Assembly (NCBI GenBank): GCA_964489715.1
Contig: CAZBAK010000036.1
Span: forward strand, 1-17,196
Direction of reading: 5' to 3'
Source: Tissierella_A sp964489715
GTDB lineage: Bacteria > Bacillota > Clostridia > Tissierellales > Tissierellaceae
DNA: 17,196 bases
Positions 6,929-14,383 of this stretch are shown piece by piece. The stretch's first letter is position 1; every line of letters starts with the position of its first letter. The notes beneath the pieces were generated by a model. The model saw only the letters and a list, made by a program, of their open reading frames with translations. It ran no database searches and was not told the origin of the DNA. A program made the translations under genes and the position numbers.

Positions 6929-8287
6929 ATGGAAAGCAGTATAAAACAAAAATATAGAATAGGGGATTATTTAAAATTTATAGTTCCTTCATTGATAGGG
7001 ATATTACTTTTAATGTTTCCCTTTCAATATGAAGGAGATACAACTATTGTAGTGGCACTACTTGCAGGAAAGATGACCAGCGGCTTAAGCAAGATCTTGC
7101 CAGCTGTAGTTCTAGTATTTATCAATTTTACAGGAGTGGCCACTTTAGTCTATAAACTAGCTAAACCAAGTATAAAAGAGACCAATAAATTTCTAGAAGG
7201 ACTATTTGATGTTTCCAATGTATGGCTAGTTATTAGACTTATAGGCTTAGTTCTTGCCAGCATGGTCTATTTTCAAATAGGGCCAGAGTGGATATGGTCA
7301 GAAAATACTGGTGGACTTATACTTAACGATTTGATCTTAACTCTTTTTACAATGTTTTTATTTGCAGGCTTTTTATTGCCCTTTCTAACAGATTTTGGAC
7401 TTTTAGAATTTGTAGGAGCCCTATTTACTCCTATTATGAGACCGCTTTTTGGGCTACCAGGAAGATCTTCCATAGACTGTATAGCTTCTTGGGTGGGAGA
7501 TGGAACTATAGGGGTTGCCCTTACAAACAAGCAATATGAAGAAGGTTACTATACTGAAAAGGAATCTGCAGTTATTTCAACTACATTTTCAGCAGTATCT
7601 ATTACCTTTTGTTTGGTTGTACTAAGTCAAGTAGGTCTTACAAAATATTTTGCTCCTTATTACTTGACCATAATAGTTTCTGGACTTATGGCAGCTATAA
7701 TAATGCCAAAGCTTCCACCTCTTTCTAGAAAAAAGCAAGTCTACTATAAGGGAAGAAAAAAAGATATGGGAGAAAATGTTCCTGCTGGATATACAAATGC
7801 AGAATGGGGAGTAAATCTAGCTATTCAAAAGGCAGAAGAAAGTGGGAATATAAAAAATTTTATTAAAAATGGAAGCAAGACAGTTTTAGATATGTGGCTA
7901 GGAGTTCTTCCAGTTATTATGGCATTTGGAACCATAGCTCTTATAATTGCAGAAAACACACCAATATTTGCCTGGCTTGGAATGCCATTTATTCCTATAT
8001 TGAAATTGCTAAGAGTACCCTATGCCCTAGAAGCTTCCCAAACAATTATGGTAGGATTTGCAGATATGTTTCTGCCTTCAGTAATAGGGGCAAGTATTCC
8101 AAGTGAAATGACTAGATTTATTGTGGCAACTCTCTCAGTAACCCAACTGGTCTACCTATCTGAAGCAGGGGCAGTTATCCTGGGTTCAAAGATAAAGATC
8201 TCTCCACTAGATCTATTCCTTATATTTATTCAAAGAACACTTATAACATTGCCAATAATAGTATTTGCAGCACATTTAATATTTTAA
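6929..8287 (+). CDS. YjiH family membrane transporter (nucleoside-recognition/Gate domain)
   Basis: A 452-residue polytopic membrane protein with about ten hydrophobic segments in two halves separated by a hydrophilic loop (near residues 265-310). The segment ASWVGDGTIGVALTNKQYEE (190-209) is the characteristic YjiH/Gate-domain motif, and the C-terminal half carries a second Gate-like repeat with GFADMFLPSVIGA and SEAGAVILGSKI. The substrate of this family is not established. In E. coli the split homologues yjiG and yjiH lie beside iadA, an isoaspartyl dipeptidase. Together with the likely Asp-specific T-box here, that suggests import of aspartate or an aspartyl compound, which is inference. 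The start ATG is 8 bases after TGGAGG. The PLP enzyme follows after 21 bases and is probably co-transcribed. Confidence 0.85.
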   Translation: MESSIKQKYRIGDYLKFIVPSLIGILLLMFPFQYEGDTTIVVALLAGKMTSGLSKILPAVVLVFINFTGVATLVYKLAKPSIKETNKFLEGLFDVSNVWLVIRLIGLVLASMVYFQIGPEWIWSENTGGLILNDLILTLFTMFLFAGFLLPFLTDFGLLEFVGALFTPIMRPLFGLPGRSSIDCIASWVGDGTIGVALTNKQYEEGYYTEKESAVISTTFSAVSITFCLVVLSQVGLTKYFAPYYLTIIVSGLMAAIIMPKLPPLSRKKQVYYKGRKKDMGENVPAGYTNAEWGVNLAIQKAEESGNIKNFIKNGSKTVLDMWLGVLPVIMAFGTIALIIAENTPIFAWLGMPFIPILKLLRVPYALEASQTIMVGFADMFLPSVIGASIPSEMTRFIVATLSVTQLVYLSEAGAVILGSKIKISPLDLFLIFIQRTLITLPIIVFAAHLIF

Positions 8288-8308
8288 CCTATACGAGGAG
8301 ATGTAAAA

Positions 8309-9259
8309 ATGATTGATTTCAAAGATGTAATAGCTGCCAATGAGAGAATAAAAGAGTATATTTATGAAACACCTCTAGAGCACTCCATAAATTTAAGCTG
8401 TGGGGATAGGGATATATACTTAAAACTAGAAAACCAGCAAAAGATGAGATGTGCCAAGATAAGAGGAGCATTGAGCAAGATGACAAGTCTAACTCCAGAA
8501 GAAAGAGAGAGAGGAGTAGTGGCTATCTCCTCTGGTAACCATGGGGCAGCTGTAAGCTATGCTTCCAATCTCTTGGGAATAAAAAATACAAGTATATATG
8601 TACCAGAGACTACTCCTCTTAGCAAGGTGGAAAAAATCCAATACTATGGAGCCAATGTAGTAAAACTGGGAAAGAACTATGATGAGGTTCACGAAAAAGG
8701 ATTAAAGGAAGTAGAAAAAAGTGGGGCAACATTTATAGATCCTTGTTCTGATCCAACAGTTATAGCAGGTCAAGGCACAATAGCTATAGAGATATTAAGA
8801 GAAAATCCAGATATAGATACTATAATGGTTCCCATTGGTGGGGGAGGCATAATAACTGGTATAAGTGTGGCAGCCAAGGCTATAAAAAAAGATATAGAGA
8901 TTATAGGACTTCAAACAGGAGCTTGCCCTGCAATGGTGGCCTCTTTAAAAGATGAGAAGTATTATGAAGCCTATGAAAGTAAAGAATCCATATGTGATGC
9001 CTTAGTTGGTGGGGTAGGCTATATTCCCTATAAAATGGCTAAGGACTATATAGATAGCATAATAGTAGTTGAAGAAGAAGATATAGCTGAAGCTGTTAGG
9101 CATTTGATCCTAGAAGAAAAGATAATAGCAGAACCTGCAGGAGCCATAGGAGTTGGTGCTATAAAGAAAAACCCTGAAATCTTTAGGGGAAAGAAAGTGG
9201 CTGCAGTTCTTACAGGGGGCAATATAGATAAAAATTTAATGCTAGAATTAATAAGATAA
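8309..9259 (+). CDS. Fold-type II PLP enzyme, serine/threonine dehydratase or racemase-like
   Basis: A 316-residue enzyme of the serine/threonine dehydratase-serine racemase family, with no C-terminal ACT domain. Seen: the PLP-binding lysine Lys50 in AKIRGA; the cofactor-ring motif SSGNHG (74-79); the phosphate-binding glycine loop IGGGG; an EPAGA block; a C-terminal TGGNID where most relatives have SGGNID. The lysine motif is unusual: most family members have TGSFK-RG, while this one has MRCAKIRG (46-53), so the usual substrate-contacting Thr-Gly-Ser-Phe is changed. Possible reactions are ammonia elimination from serine, threonine or 3-hydroxyaspartate, or amino acid racemisation. The likely Asp T-box makes a hydroxyaspartate ammonia-lyase or aspartate racemase attractive, but this cannot be settled from sequence. 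A good GAGGAG ribosome site precedes the ATG. It is the last gene before the hairpin at 9280. Confidence 0.85.
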   Translation: MIDFKDVIAANERIKEYIYETPLEHSINLSCGDRDIYLKLENQQKMRCAKIRGALSKMTSLTPEERERGVVAISSGNHGAAVSYASNLLGIKNTSIYVPETTPLSKVEKIQYYGANVVKLGKNYDEVHEKGLKEVEKSGATFIDPCSDPTVIAGQGTIAIEILRENPDIDTIMVPIGGGGIITGISVAAKAIKKDIEIIGLQTGACPAMVASLKDEKYYEAYESKESICDALVGGVGYIPYKMAKDYIDSIIVVEEEDIAEAVRHLILEEKIIAEPAGAIGVGAIKKNPEIFRGKKVAAVLTGGNIDKNLMLELIR

Positions 9260-9279
9260 GACTAGCTCTATAATATAAG

Positions 9280-9323
9280 AAAGAGATCAGGTGTAAAGCC
9301 TAGGCTTTACACCTGATCTCTTT
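9280..9323. terminator. Bidirectional terminator between convergent genes
   Basis: A perfect inverted repeat with 21-base arms, AAAGAGATCAGGTGTAAAGCC and its complement, separated by TA. It sits between the PLP enzyme (plus strand) and namA (minus strand). The arms end in AAA/TTT runs, so it can act on both strands, although the T tracts are interrupted. Confidence 0.85.
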
Positions 9324-9355
9324 GTCTCCTATTTTATCTATGAATTATACTTTCC

Positions 9356-10369
9356 TTAAAAGGCTCTTTTATACTGTTCTGGAATATCTATTTCTATATC
9401 TTTTTCAACTGCCATATGAAGTGCTGCATAAGGGTCACGGAGCAGTTTTCTTCCAAGAGCTACAAGATCAGCTCTTTCATTGGAAAGTATTTCTTCTATT
9501 TGATTAAAGTTCTCTATAAGTCCCACAGCTATAGTTGGTATATTGCACTCTCTCCTAATCCTATCTGAAAAATCAACCTGATAGCCAGGATAGGTCTCTA
9601 TATAAGTGTCAACTAGGCCTCCTGAACTTATATGGGCCATGTCAAAAAGATCCTTTAATTCATTGATAATTTTTATAGTTTCCTCAAGATCAATACCGGC
9701 CTCTTTATAATCACTGGCAGAAAATCTTACAAAGATAGGTTTTTCTCCAGGCCAAACTTCTCTCAGGGCTAGAAGTATCTCTCTTAAGAATCTGATCCTA
9801 TTTTCAAAACTTCCACCATACTTATCCTCTCTTTTGTTGGTAAGCGGTGAAAGAAACTGATGAATTAGATAACCATGGGCTGCATGGACTTCTATAACAT
9901 CAAAGCCAGCATCTAGAGATCTTTTAGCAGCATTTTTAAAGCTATATACTAAATTATCTATATCTGCAGTCTCTAGCTGGCGGGGAGATTGATATTTATC
10001 ACTATGGGCTATAGCTGAAGGAGCTACTATAAATTCATCTCCACTTTCACTCTTTCTGCCTGCATGAGCCAGTTGTATTCCAATCTTAGCACCATAGGGA
10101 CGGACATTTTCTACAATAGATCTTAAGCCTTTTACATGGTCATCTTCCCAGATACCTAGATCTCTTGAAGAAATCCTACCATTAGGAACTACTGCAGTAG
10201 CCTCTAATATTATAAGTCCTGTAGCTCCAATGGCACGAGAAGCATAATGCATTCTATGAAAATCTTTTACAAATCCCTCTCTATCAGCGGAATAGGTACA
10301 CATAGGTGGCATTACAATTCTATTTTTTAAACTTAAATCCTTTATCTTGTAATTTTTAAATATTTTCAA
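9356..10369 (-). CDS. namA: NADPH dehydrogenase NamA (YqjM-type old yellow enzyme)
   Basis: A soluble FMN-dependent ene-reductase that uses NADPH to reduce activated C=C bonds (enones, maleimides, nitro compounds); its natural substrate is generally unknown. It has 337 residues, the same size as B. subtilis YqjM. Family markers: PPMCTYSA near the N-terminus with Cys24 and Tyr26 (the YqjM-type redox-tuning Cys), QLAHAGRK, substrate-binding His162 and His165 in HAAHGYLIHQFLSP, NKREDKYGGSFENR, the FMN-phosphate stretch VALGRKLLRDP, and the C-terminal QYKRAF holding the arginine that reaches into the neighbouring subunit. The start is TTG behind a strong AGGAGGG at 6 bases. The gene is monocistronic, convergent with the PLP enzyme and divergent from the opine-dehydrogenase unit. 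Confidence 0.95.
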   Translation of the reverse strand: MKIFKNYKIKDLSLKNRIVMPPMCTYSADREGFVKDFHRMHYASRAIGATGLIILEATAVVPNGRISSRDLGIWEDDHVKGLRSIVENVRPYGAKIGIQLAHAGRKSESGDEFIVAPSAIAHSDKYQSPRQLETADIDNLVYSFKNAAKRSLDAGFDVIEVHAAHGYLIHQFLSPLTNKREDKYGGSFENRIRFLREILLALREVWPGEKPIFVRFSASDYKEAGIDLEETIKIINELKDLFDMAHISSGGLVDTYIETYPGYQVDFSDRIRRECNIPTIAVGLIENFNQIEEILSNERADLVALGRKLLRDPYAALHMAVEKDIEIDIPEQYKRAF

Positions 10370-10442
10370 TGAAATCCCTCCTTATAAACTGATACCCTAA
10401 AATGGATAAAATAATTCATAGAATATACTTGCTGGGAAATCC

Positions 10443-10472
10443 TTTACAAAGCCAAGTTAACTATGTTATAAT
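10443..10472 (+). promoter_or_regulatory. Promoter of the c-di-AMP riboswitch unit
   Basis: TTTACA (10443-10448), an 18-base spacer and a perfect TATAAT (10467-10472). The riboswitch begins about 40 bases downstream. Confidence 0.75.
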
Positions 10473-10513
10473 TATAGAGAAGAGTTATACTCTAAAAAGA
10501 CTGTAAATTAAAT

Positions 10514-10697
10514 ATATGCTTAATTCTCATAAGAAGCGGGGGAACCATTTTTTTTTGGGGTGAATCCAATATTGGAAGGACTAATACAATCCCTTTGATC
10601 CTAATCCGACAGCTAACCTCGTATGCGAATAAAAAGGGGAGTCAAATACTCTAAGGGCAAACTCGTGGAACTCCAGGGTTATTTTTTTTACCCCAAA
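10514..10697 (+). promoter_or_regulatory. Cyclic-di-AMP riboswitch (ydaO/yuaA type)
   Basis: The aptamer core matches the ydaO consensus in order: GCGGGGGAACCA (10536-10547), a T-rich linker, GGGGTGAATCC (10557-10567), a variable hairpin, then ATCCGACAGCTAACCTCGTATGCG (10603-10626) followed by AATAAAAAGGGGAG. The last block is the most diagnostic. In this class, ligand binding usually turns expression off. The expression platform runs from about 10642 to 10697; no classic stem-plus-T-run terminator stands out. However, ACCCCAAA (10690-10697) is exactly complementary to TTTGGGGT (10554-10561) in the conserved core, which could form a competing structure. The controlled gene is the opine-dehydrogenase homologue. 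Confidence 0.93.
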
Positions 10698-10749
10698 TTT
10701 CTATTTACAGGCAAATCAAGTAAATATTTTTTTAGGGAGGATGATCATA

Positions 10750-11874
10750 ATGAAAAAAGAACTTAGCTATTGTATAATTGGCGCAGGAAATGGCGGAATT
10801 GCAATGGCTGGATATTTATCTATGATGGGTTATAGTGTTAATCTATATAATAGAACGCCTGAAAGACTATTTCCCCTGATGAAGGAAAAAACCATCTCAC
10901 TTACAGGAGAAGTAGAAGGCTTTGGTATTTTAAATAAAGTAACATCTGATATAAAAGAAGCAGTAGAAGATATGGATGTAATAATGGTCACAATCCCTGC
11001 TATGGGGCATTCAGAAATAGCTAAGGAGATGGCACCCTACTTAAAAGACGGACAGATTATCATTTTAAATCCTGGAAGAACCGGAGGAGCCTTAGAAGTT
11101 TATGAAACCCTATTAAGGGAAAGAAAGAGAAACAATATAGTAGTAGCTGAAGCTCAAACATTTATATATGCAGTTAGGGCAGAAGAGTCAACAAATGCTC
11201 ATATTTATAAGTCTAAAAAGGAAGTATCTCTAGCAGCAATACCTGCTACTAAAACAGATCATGTGTTAGAACTTATAAATCCTGTATATCCACAATTTAT
11301 AGCAGCAAAAGATATATTAGAAACCAGTATAAATAACTATGGTGCTATATTTCATCCAGCTCCAACTCTACTAAACAGTGGACATATAGAAAGAAATATC
11401 CCCTTTGACTATTATATAGAGGGAATAACTCCATCTGTGGCCAATGTTTTAGTAAAAATTGATAAAGAGAGAATGGAAATTGGTAAAATGCTTCAAATAG
11501 ATACAGTCTCTGCAAGCACTTGGTTAGAAGATAGCTATGGAGCTCGTGGAAACAATCTATATGAAGTTATCCAAAACACACCAGCCTATAGAGGACTTAG
11601 AGCACCTGGATCACTGGAAACCAGATACATTCATGAAGATGTTCCCTATAGTCTAGTCCCCATGGAATCTATAGCCATCTTACTTGGTATAAAGACTCCG
11701 GCCATATCATCTATAATAGATATAGCTGAATGTGTAACAGGCCAGGACTTTAGAGAACTTGGAAGAACAGCTGATAGACTAGGACTTGAGGGGCTTACAA
11801 TAGCTGAGATGCATTTACTGGCAAGAAAGGGTAGGATATCTAAAAAGAGATCCTTTGTAGAAGAGGTAATTTAA
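10750..11874 (+). CDS. NAD(P)-dependent opine (octopine/nopaline) dehydrogenase family protein
   Basis: A cytoplasmic oxidoreductase of the opine dehydrogenase family, which joins an amino acid to a 2-oxo acid by reductive condensation (or the reverse). It has 374 residues from the ATG at 10750; an ATG at 10741 directly abuts the AGGGAGG ribosome site and is rejected. The N-terminal Rossmann fold has GAGNGGIAMAG (11-21) and LNPGRTGGALE. The C-terminal octopine-dehydrogenase domain carries the catalytic His202 in GAIFHPAPTLLNSG, a position equal to that in bacterial N-(1-carboxyethyl)norvaline dehydrogenase. Substrates cannot be predicted. The gene stands alone between a c-di-AMP riboswitch and a terminator. 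As c-di-AMP riboswitches usually govern osmolyte, potassium and cell-wall genes, a role in compatible-solute or wall amino acid metabolism is possible (inference). Confidence 0.88.
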   Translation: MKKELSYCIIGAGNGGIAMAGYLSMMGYSVNLYNRTPERLFPLMKEKTISLTGEVEGFGILNKVTSDIKEAVEDMDVIMVTIPAMGHSEIAKEMAPYLKDGQIIILNPGRTGGALEVYETLLRERKRNNIVVAEAQTFIYAVRAEESTNAHIYKSKKEVSLAAIPATKTDHVLELINPVYPQFIAAKDILETSINNYGAIFHPAPTLLNSGHIERNIPFDYYIEGITPSVANVLVKIDKERMEIGKMLQIDTVSASTWLEDSYGARGNNLYEVIQNTPAYRGLRAPGSLETRYIHEDVPYSLVPMESIAILLGIKTPAISSIIDIAECVTGQDFRELGRTADRLGLEGLTIAEMHLLARKGRISKKRSFVEEVI

Positions 11875-11907
11875 AGATAAAAAATTTTAAATATAATAGA
11901 TAAAAAG

Positions 11908-11937
11908 CAAAACCTAAAGGTTTTGTTTTTTTGTTTT
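11908..11937 (+). terminator. Intrinsic terminator after the opine-dehydrogenase gene
   Basis: CAAAACC and GGTTTTG form a 7-bp stem around TAAA, followed at once by a run of seven T. Confidence 0.88.
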
Positions 11938-11956
11938 TCTAATCTTATAGCGTTTA

Positions 11957-11984
11957 TTAACACTTTAAAAGGGTAAAATATATA
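11957..11984 (+). promoter_or_regulatory. Possible promoter of the LemA-DUF2207 pair
   Basis: TTAACA (11957-11962), a 16-base spacer and TATATA (11979-11984). If used, the transcript would start near 11991. The first of two AGGAGG sequences (11984-11989) would then not be in the mRNA, and the second (11999-12004) would serve as the ribosome site, 8 bases before the ATG. Confidence 0.45.
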
Positions 11985-12012
11985 GGAGGAAGAATAAAAG
12001 GAGGAATCTATT

Positions 12013-12561
12013 ATGGTATTTATAATTGGATTAATTATACTCTTAGTAATAGTTTTAGCCTGGGTAGTATCTATTTATAATTCACTTGTAACCCTAAGGG
12101 AAAGAGTAGACAATGCCAAGGCTCAGATTGCAACTCAGATTGAATCTAGATGGGATGCTATTAAAAGTCTTATAGAAGCCACTAAGCAATACTCAACCCA
12201 TGAAGCAGAAGTCTTAGAAAAGGTAACTGAAAGCAGAGCCTCCATAGGTAGGGGAAGTTCTATAAAGGATATAGAAGAAGATCAAAGCCAACTTGAAAGT
12301 ATGGTGGCTAGACTTATTGCAGTATCAGAAGCCTATCCAGACCTAAAGGCAAGTGCTGTTTATAAGGATACTATGGCCAGTATAAATAAATTTGAAGACA
12401 ATGTAAGAAATTCTAGAATGATATATAACGATATAGTGACAAGATACAATAGAAAATTAAAAGTATTTCCTTCAAGTATAGTGGCAGGAGTTTTTAATTT
12501 CCAAGCAAGAGAATATTTCCAAGGAACAGAAACAAAGCAAGATATGCCAAGCTGGAACTAG
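12013..12561 (+). CDS. lemA: LemA family protein
   Basis: A 182-residue membrane-anchored protein. One hydrophobic helix at residues 2-20 is followed by YNSLVTLRERVDNAKAQI, the typical start of the LemA coiled helical bundle, and by conserved blocks near AYPDLKAS and IYNDIVTRYNRKLKVFPSSIVAGVF, ending in REYFQ. LemA proteins face the outside with a short N-terminal anchor; their molecular role is not settled. In many Firmicutes lemA sits beside a DUF2207 or TPM-domain protein with a glycine-rich tail, exactly as here. The next start lies 15 bases after the stop, so the two genes form an operon. Confidence 0.93.
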   Translation: MVFIIGLIILLVIVLAWVVSIYNSLVTLRERVDNAKAQIATQIESRWDAIKSLIEATKQYSTHEAEVLEKVTESRASIGRGSSIKDIEEDQSQLESMVARLIAVSEAYPDLKASAVYKDTMASINKFEDNVRNSRMIYNDIVTRYNRKLKVFPSSIVAGVFNFQAREYFQGTETKQDMPSWN

Positions 12562-12576
12562 TAGGAGGTGTCTTTT

Positions 12577-14277
12577 ATGCCTAAAAGAAAACACCCTATC
12601 TTAATAAGTCTAATAATCTTAACTTTATTTATAAGCATATTTACTACTAGGGATGTATTTGCAGATAATTTTATCTTGGAAGACTTAGAAATAAATGTAT
12701 TTATAAATGAAGATGGTAGTGCAAGAATAAGAGAAAGAAGAAAGATGGAAATAAATGAAGGTACAGAAAATTATTTAGAGAGAAACAATCTAGGTAGATC
12801 TACAATAAAAGATTTTACAGTAGAAGAAGATGATGTAAGCTATGAATATGTAGAAGATTGGGATATAAATGATTCAAGAGAAGAAAAGAAATTTAAAAAT
12901 GGAATTCTAGAGAAGGATGATGGCTATGAGTTGGTTTGGGGAGTAGGAGATTATGGAGCTCATGATTACAAGCTAGAATATACCATAACAAATTTCATAA
13001 AAGAACTCCAAGATAGTCAGATAGTCTTTTGGAGATTTCTAGAAAATATGCCAGTTGAGAATATAAGCCTGACTATAGAGAGTGATATGGAGTTTAACCA
13101 GGATTCTCAAAAGATATATTCCTTTGGTTATAGCGGGGAAATTAACTTTGTAGATGGAAAGATAATAGCTGAAAACAATGAGGCTTTAACTAGCCAAGAT
13201 TACTTTACAGTTCTTATAAAGTTTCCTGAAGGAGCCTTTGCTACTTCTGACTATATAGATAAGACATTTGAAGAAATACAAGATCAAGCTTTCCAAGGTA
13301 GTGACTATGGAGGCGAAAAAGGTGAGAGTTCAGGTAATGGAGTATCTCCAAATAGTATACTTTCTTTAATTTTTAGAAATTTATTTCCCCTCATTATTAC
13401 TATTTTTGTAGCCTTAGGCCTCTTTGCCAATAAAAATAAGGGCAGTAGACCAGGGAAATTTAAGAGAAAATACAAGGAAGAATATTATCGGGATTATCCC
13501 TATGAAGGCAATATACTAGATATATATCATATCCTGTACAAGATGGGTCTTGGTAACTTTGAAAACCTTCTTACCAGCTTTATACTAAAGTGGATAAATG
13601 AAGAAAAGTTAATAACTGAAACTGATGAAGCTGGATTTATATTTAAAAAAGAAGAAACCAATCTTAGATTTTTAAATAAGGATATGGATAAAGATAGCTT
13701 AGAAGGCCAGCTTTTCTTTATGATCCTACAAGCAGCAGGAAAGAATAATGTGCTAGAAGAAAAAGAATTTACAAAATGGGCAGGAAAGAATAGAAATAAG
13801 ATTGAAAATTGGGAAGAAAAGATCAAGAAAAGATCATCCATGAAACTCCAAGATCTAGGTTATTTAAGATTAGAAGAAAAGAAGATATTGTTCTTTAAAA
13901 GCCATGAGCTCATACTAACTCCAAAGGGAGAAGACTTAGAAGAAAAGATATACAAGTATATAAACTATCTCTATGATTTTTCCCTGCTAAATGAACATGA
14001 AGCTATAAATGTAAAAATATGGGATAATATCATGGTGTGGGCAGCTATCTTAGGTCTTACTGAAGTAGTAAGAAAACAATTTATAAAGCTCTACCCAAGA
14101 TATGAAGCAGAAACTGTCTATAGTGGAAACTCCATATATCTTGCTCATATTCTTACAAGGAATGTTGCAAGAGCTGCAGCTCCACCATCCAGCACCAGAA
14201 GTGCTGGAGGCGGGGGATTCTCCAGTGGTGGAGGAGGCGGCGGTTCCTTTGGAGGGGGAGGTGGTGGAGTTAGGTAG
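12577..14277 (+). CDS. DUF2207 membrane protein with signal peptide and Gly-rich tail
   Basis: A 566-residue secreted/membrane protein. Residues 1-29 form a signal peptide with a basic start, a hydrophobic core and a likely cut after VFA. The DUF2207 extracellular region (~30-250) is rich in beta strands and acidic residues. A membrane helix follows at about 270-288 (SLIFRNLFPLIITIFVALGL), then a charged, mostly helical cytoplasmic part. The last ~25 residues are a Gly/Ser low-complexity tail (SAGGGGFSSGGGGGGSFGGG) ending in VR, typical of this family. The start ATG at 12577 is 8 bases after TAGGAGG; the in-frame GTG at 12568 overlaps that ribosome site and is rejected. Function is not established; the partner LemA suggests a shared role at the cell surface. 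Confidence 0.9.
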   Translation: MPKRKHPILISLIILTLFISIFTTRDVFADNFILEDLEINVFINEDGSARIRERRKMEINEGTENYLERNNLGRSTIKDFTVEEDDVSYEYVEDWDINDSREEKKFKNGILEKDDGYELVWGVGDYGAHDYKLEYTITNFIKELQDSQIVFWRFLENMPVENISLTIESDMEFNQDSQKIYSFGYSGEINFVDGKIIAENNEALTSQDYFTVLIKFPEGAFATSDYIDKTFEEIQDQAFQGSDYGGEKGESSGNGVSPNSILSLIFRNLFPLIITIFVALGLFANKNKGSRPGKFKRKYKEEYYRDYPYEGNILDIYHILYKMGLGNFENLLTSFILKWINEEKLITETDEAGFIFKKEETNLRFLNKDMDKDSLEGQLFFMILQAAGKNNVLEEKEFTKWAGKNRNKIENWEEKIKKRSSMKLQDLGYLRLEEKKILFFKSHELILTPKGEDLEEKIYKYINYLYDFSLLNEHEAINVKIWDNIMVWAAILGLTEVVRKQFIKLYPRYEAETVYSGNSIYLAHILTRNVARAAAPPSSTRSAGGGGFSSGGGGGGSFGGGGGGVR

Positions 14278-14305
14278 AAAAATCATCTCTTAAAACTAAA
14301 ATATA

Positions 14306-14362
14306 AAAGACAAAAACATATATCTAACTCCCAGGGGAGTCTAGGTATATGTTTTTGTCTTT
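14306..14362. terminator. Bidirectional terminator between convergent genes
   Basis: A 17-bp inverted repeat, AAAGACAAAAACATATA (14306-14322) and its complement (14346-14362), encloses an inner hairpin ACTCCC-AG-GGGAGT. It lies between the DUF2207 gene and the minus-strand DUF1576 operon and can serve both. Confidence 0.85.
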
Positions 14363-14383
14363 AGGATAATATTTGAAAAAATT

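Noticed and set aside
9280..9323. The perfect 21-base inverted repeat as a mobile-element end or MITE
   Set aside because: It is a single hairpin with a 2-base loop placed exactly between convergent genes, without flanking duplications or a second copy; a terminator explains it.
9322..9507. A 61-codon plus-strand open frame overlapping the end of namA
   Set aside because: It is antisense to conserved namA codons and has no upstream signals.
10676..10694. GGGT-T-rich loop-ACCC hairpin as an intrinsic terminator
   Set aside because: The T run lies in the loop and not after the stem, and the stem is only four pairs.
12568..12576. An in-frame GTG upstream of the DUF2207 start
   Set aside because: It overlaps the AGGAGG ribosome site that serves the ATG at 12577, and the signal peptide begins properly from that ATG.
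14050..14293. Open frames on both strands overlapping the end of the DUF2207 gene
   Set aside because: They arise from the repetitive Gly/Ser-coding end of that gene; neither has a ribosome site or a recognisable domain.
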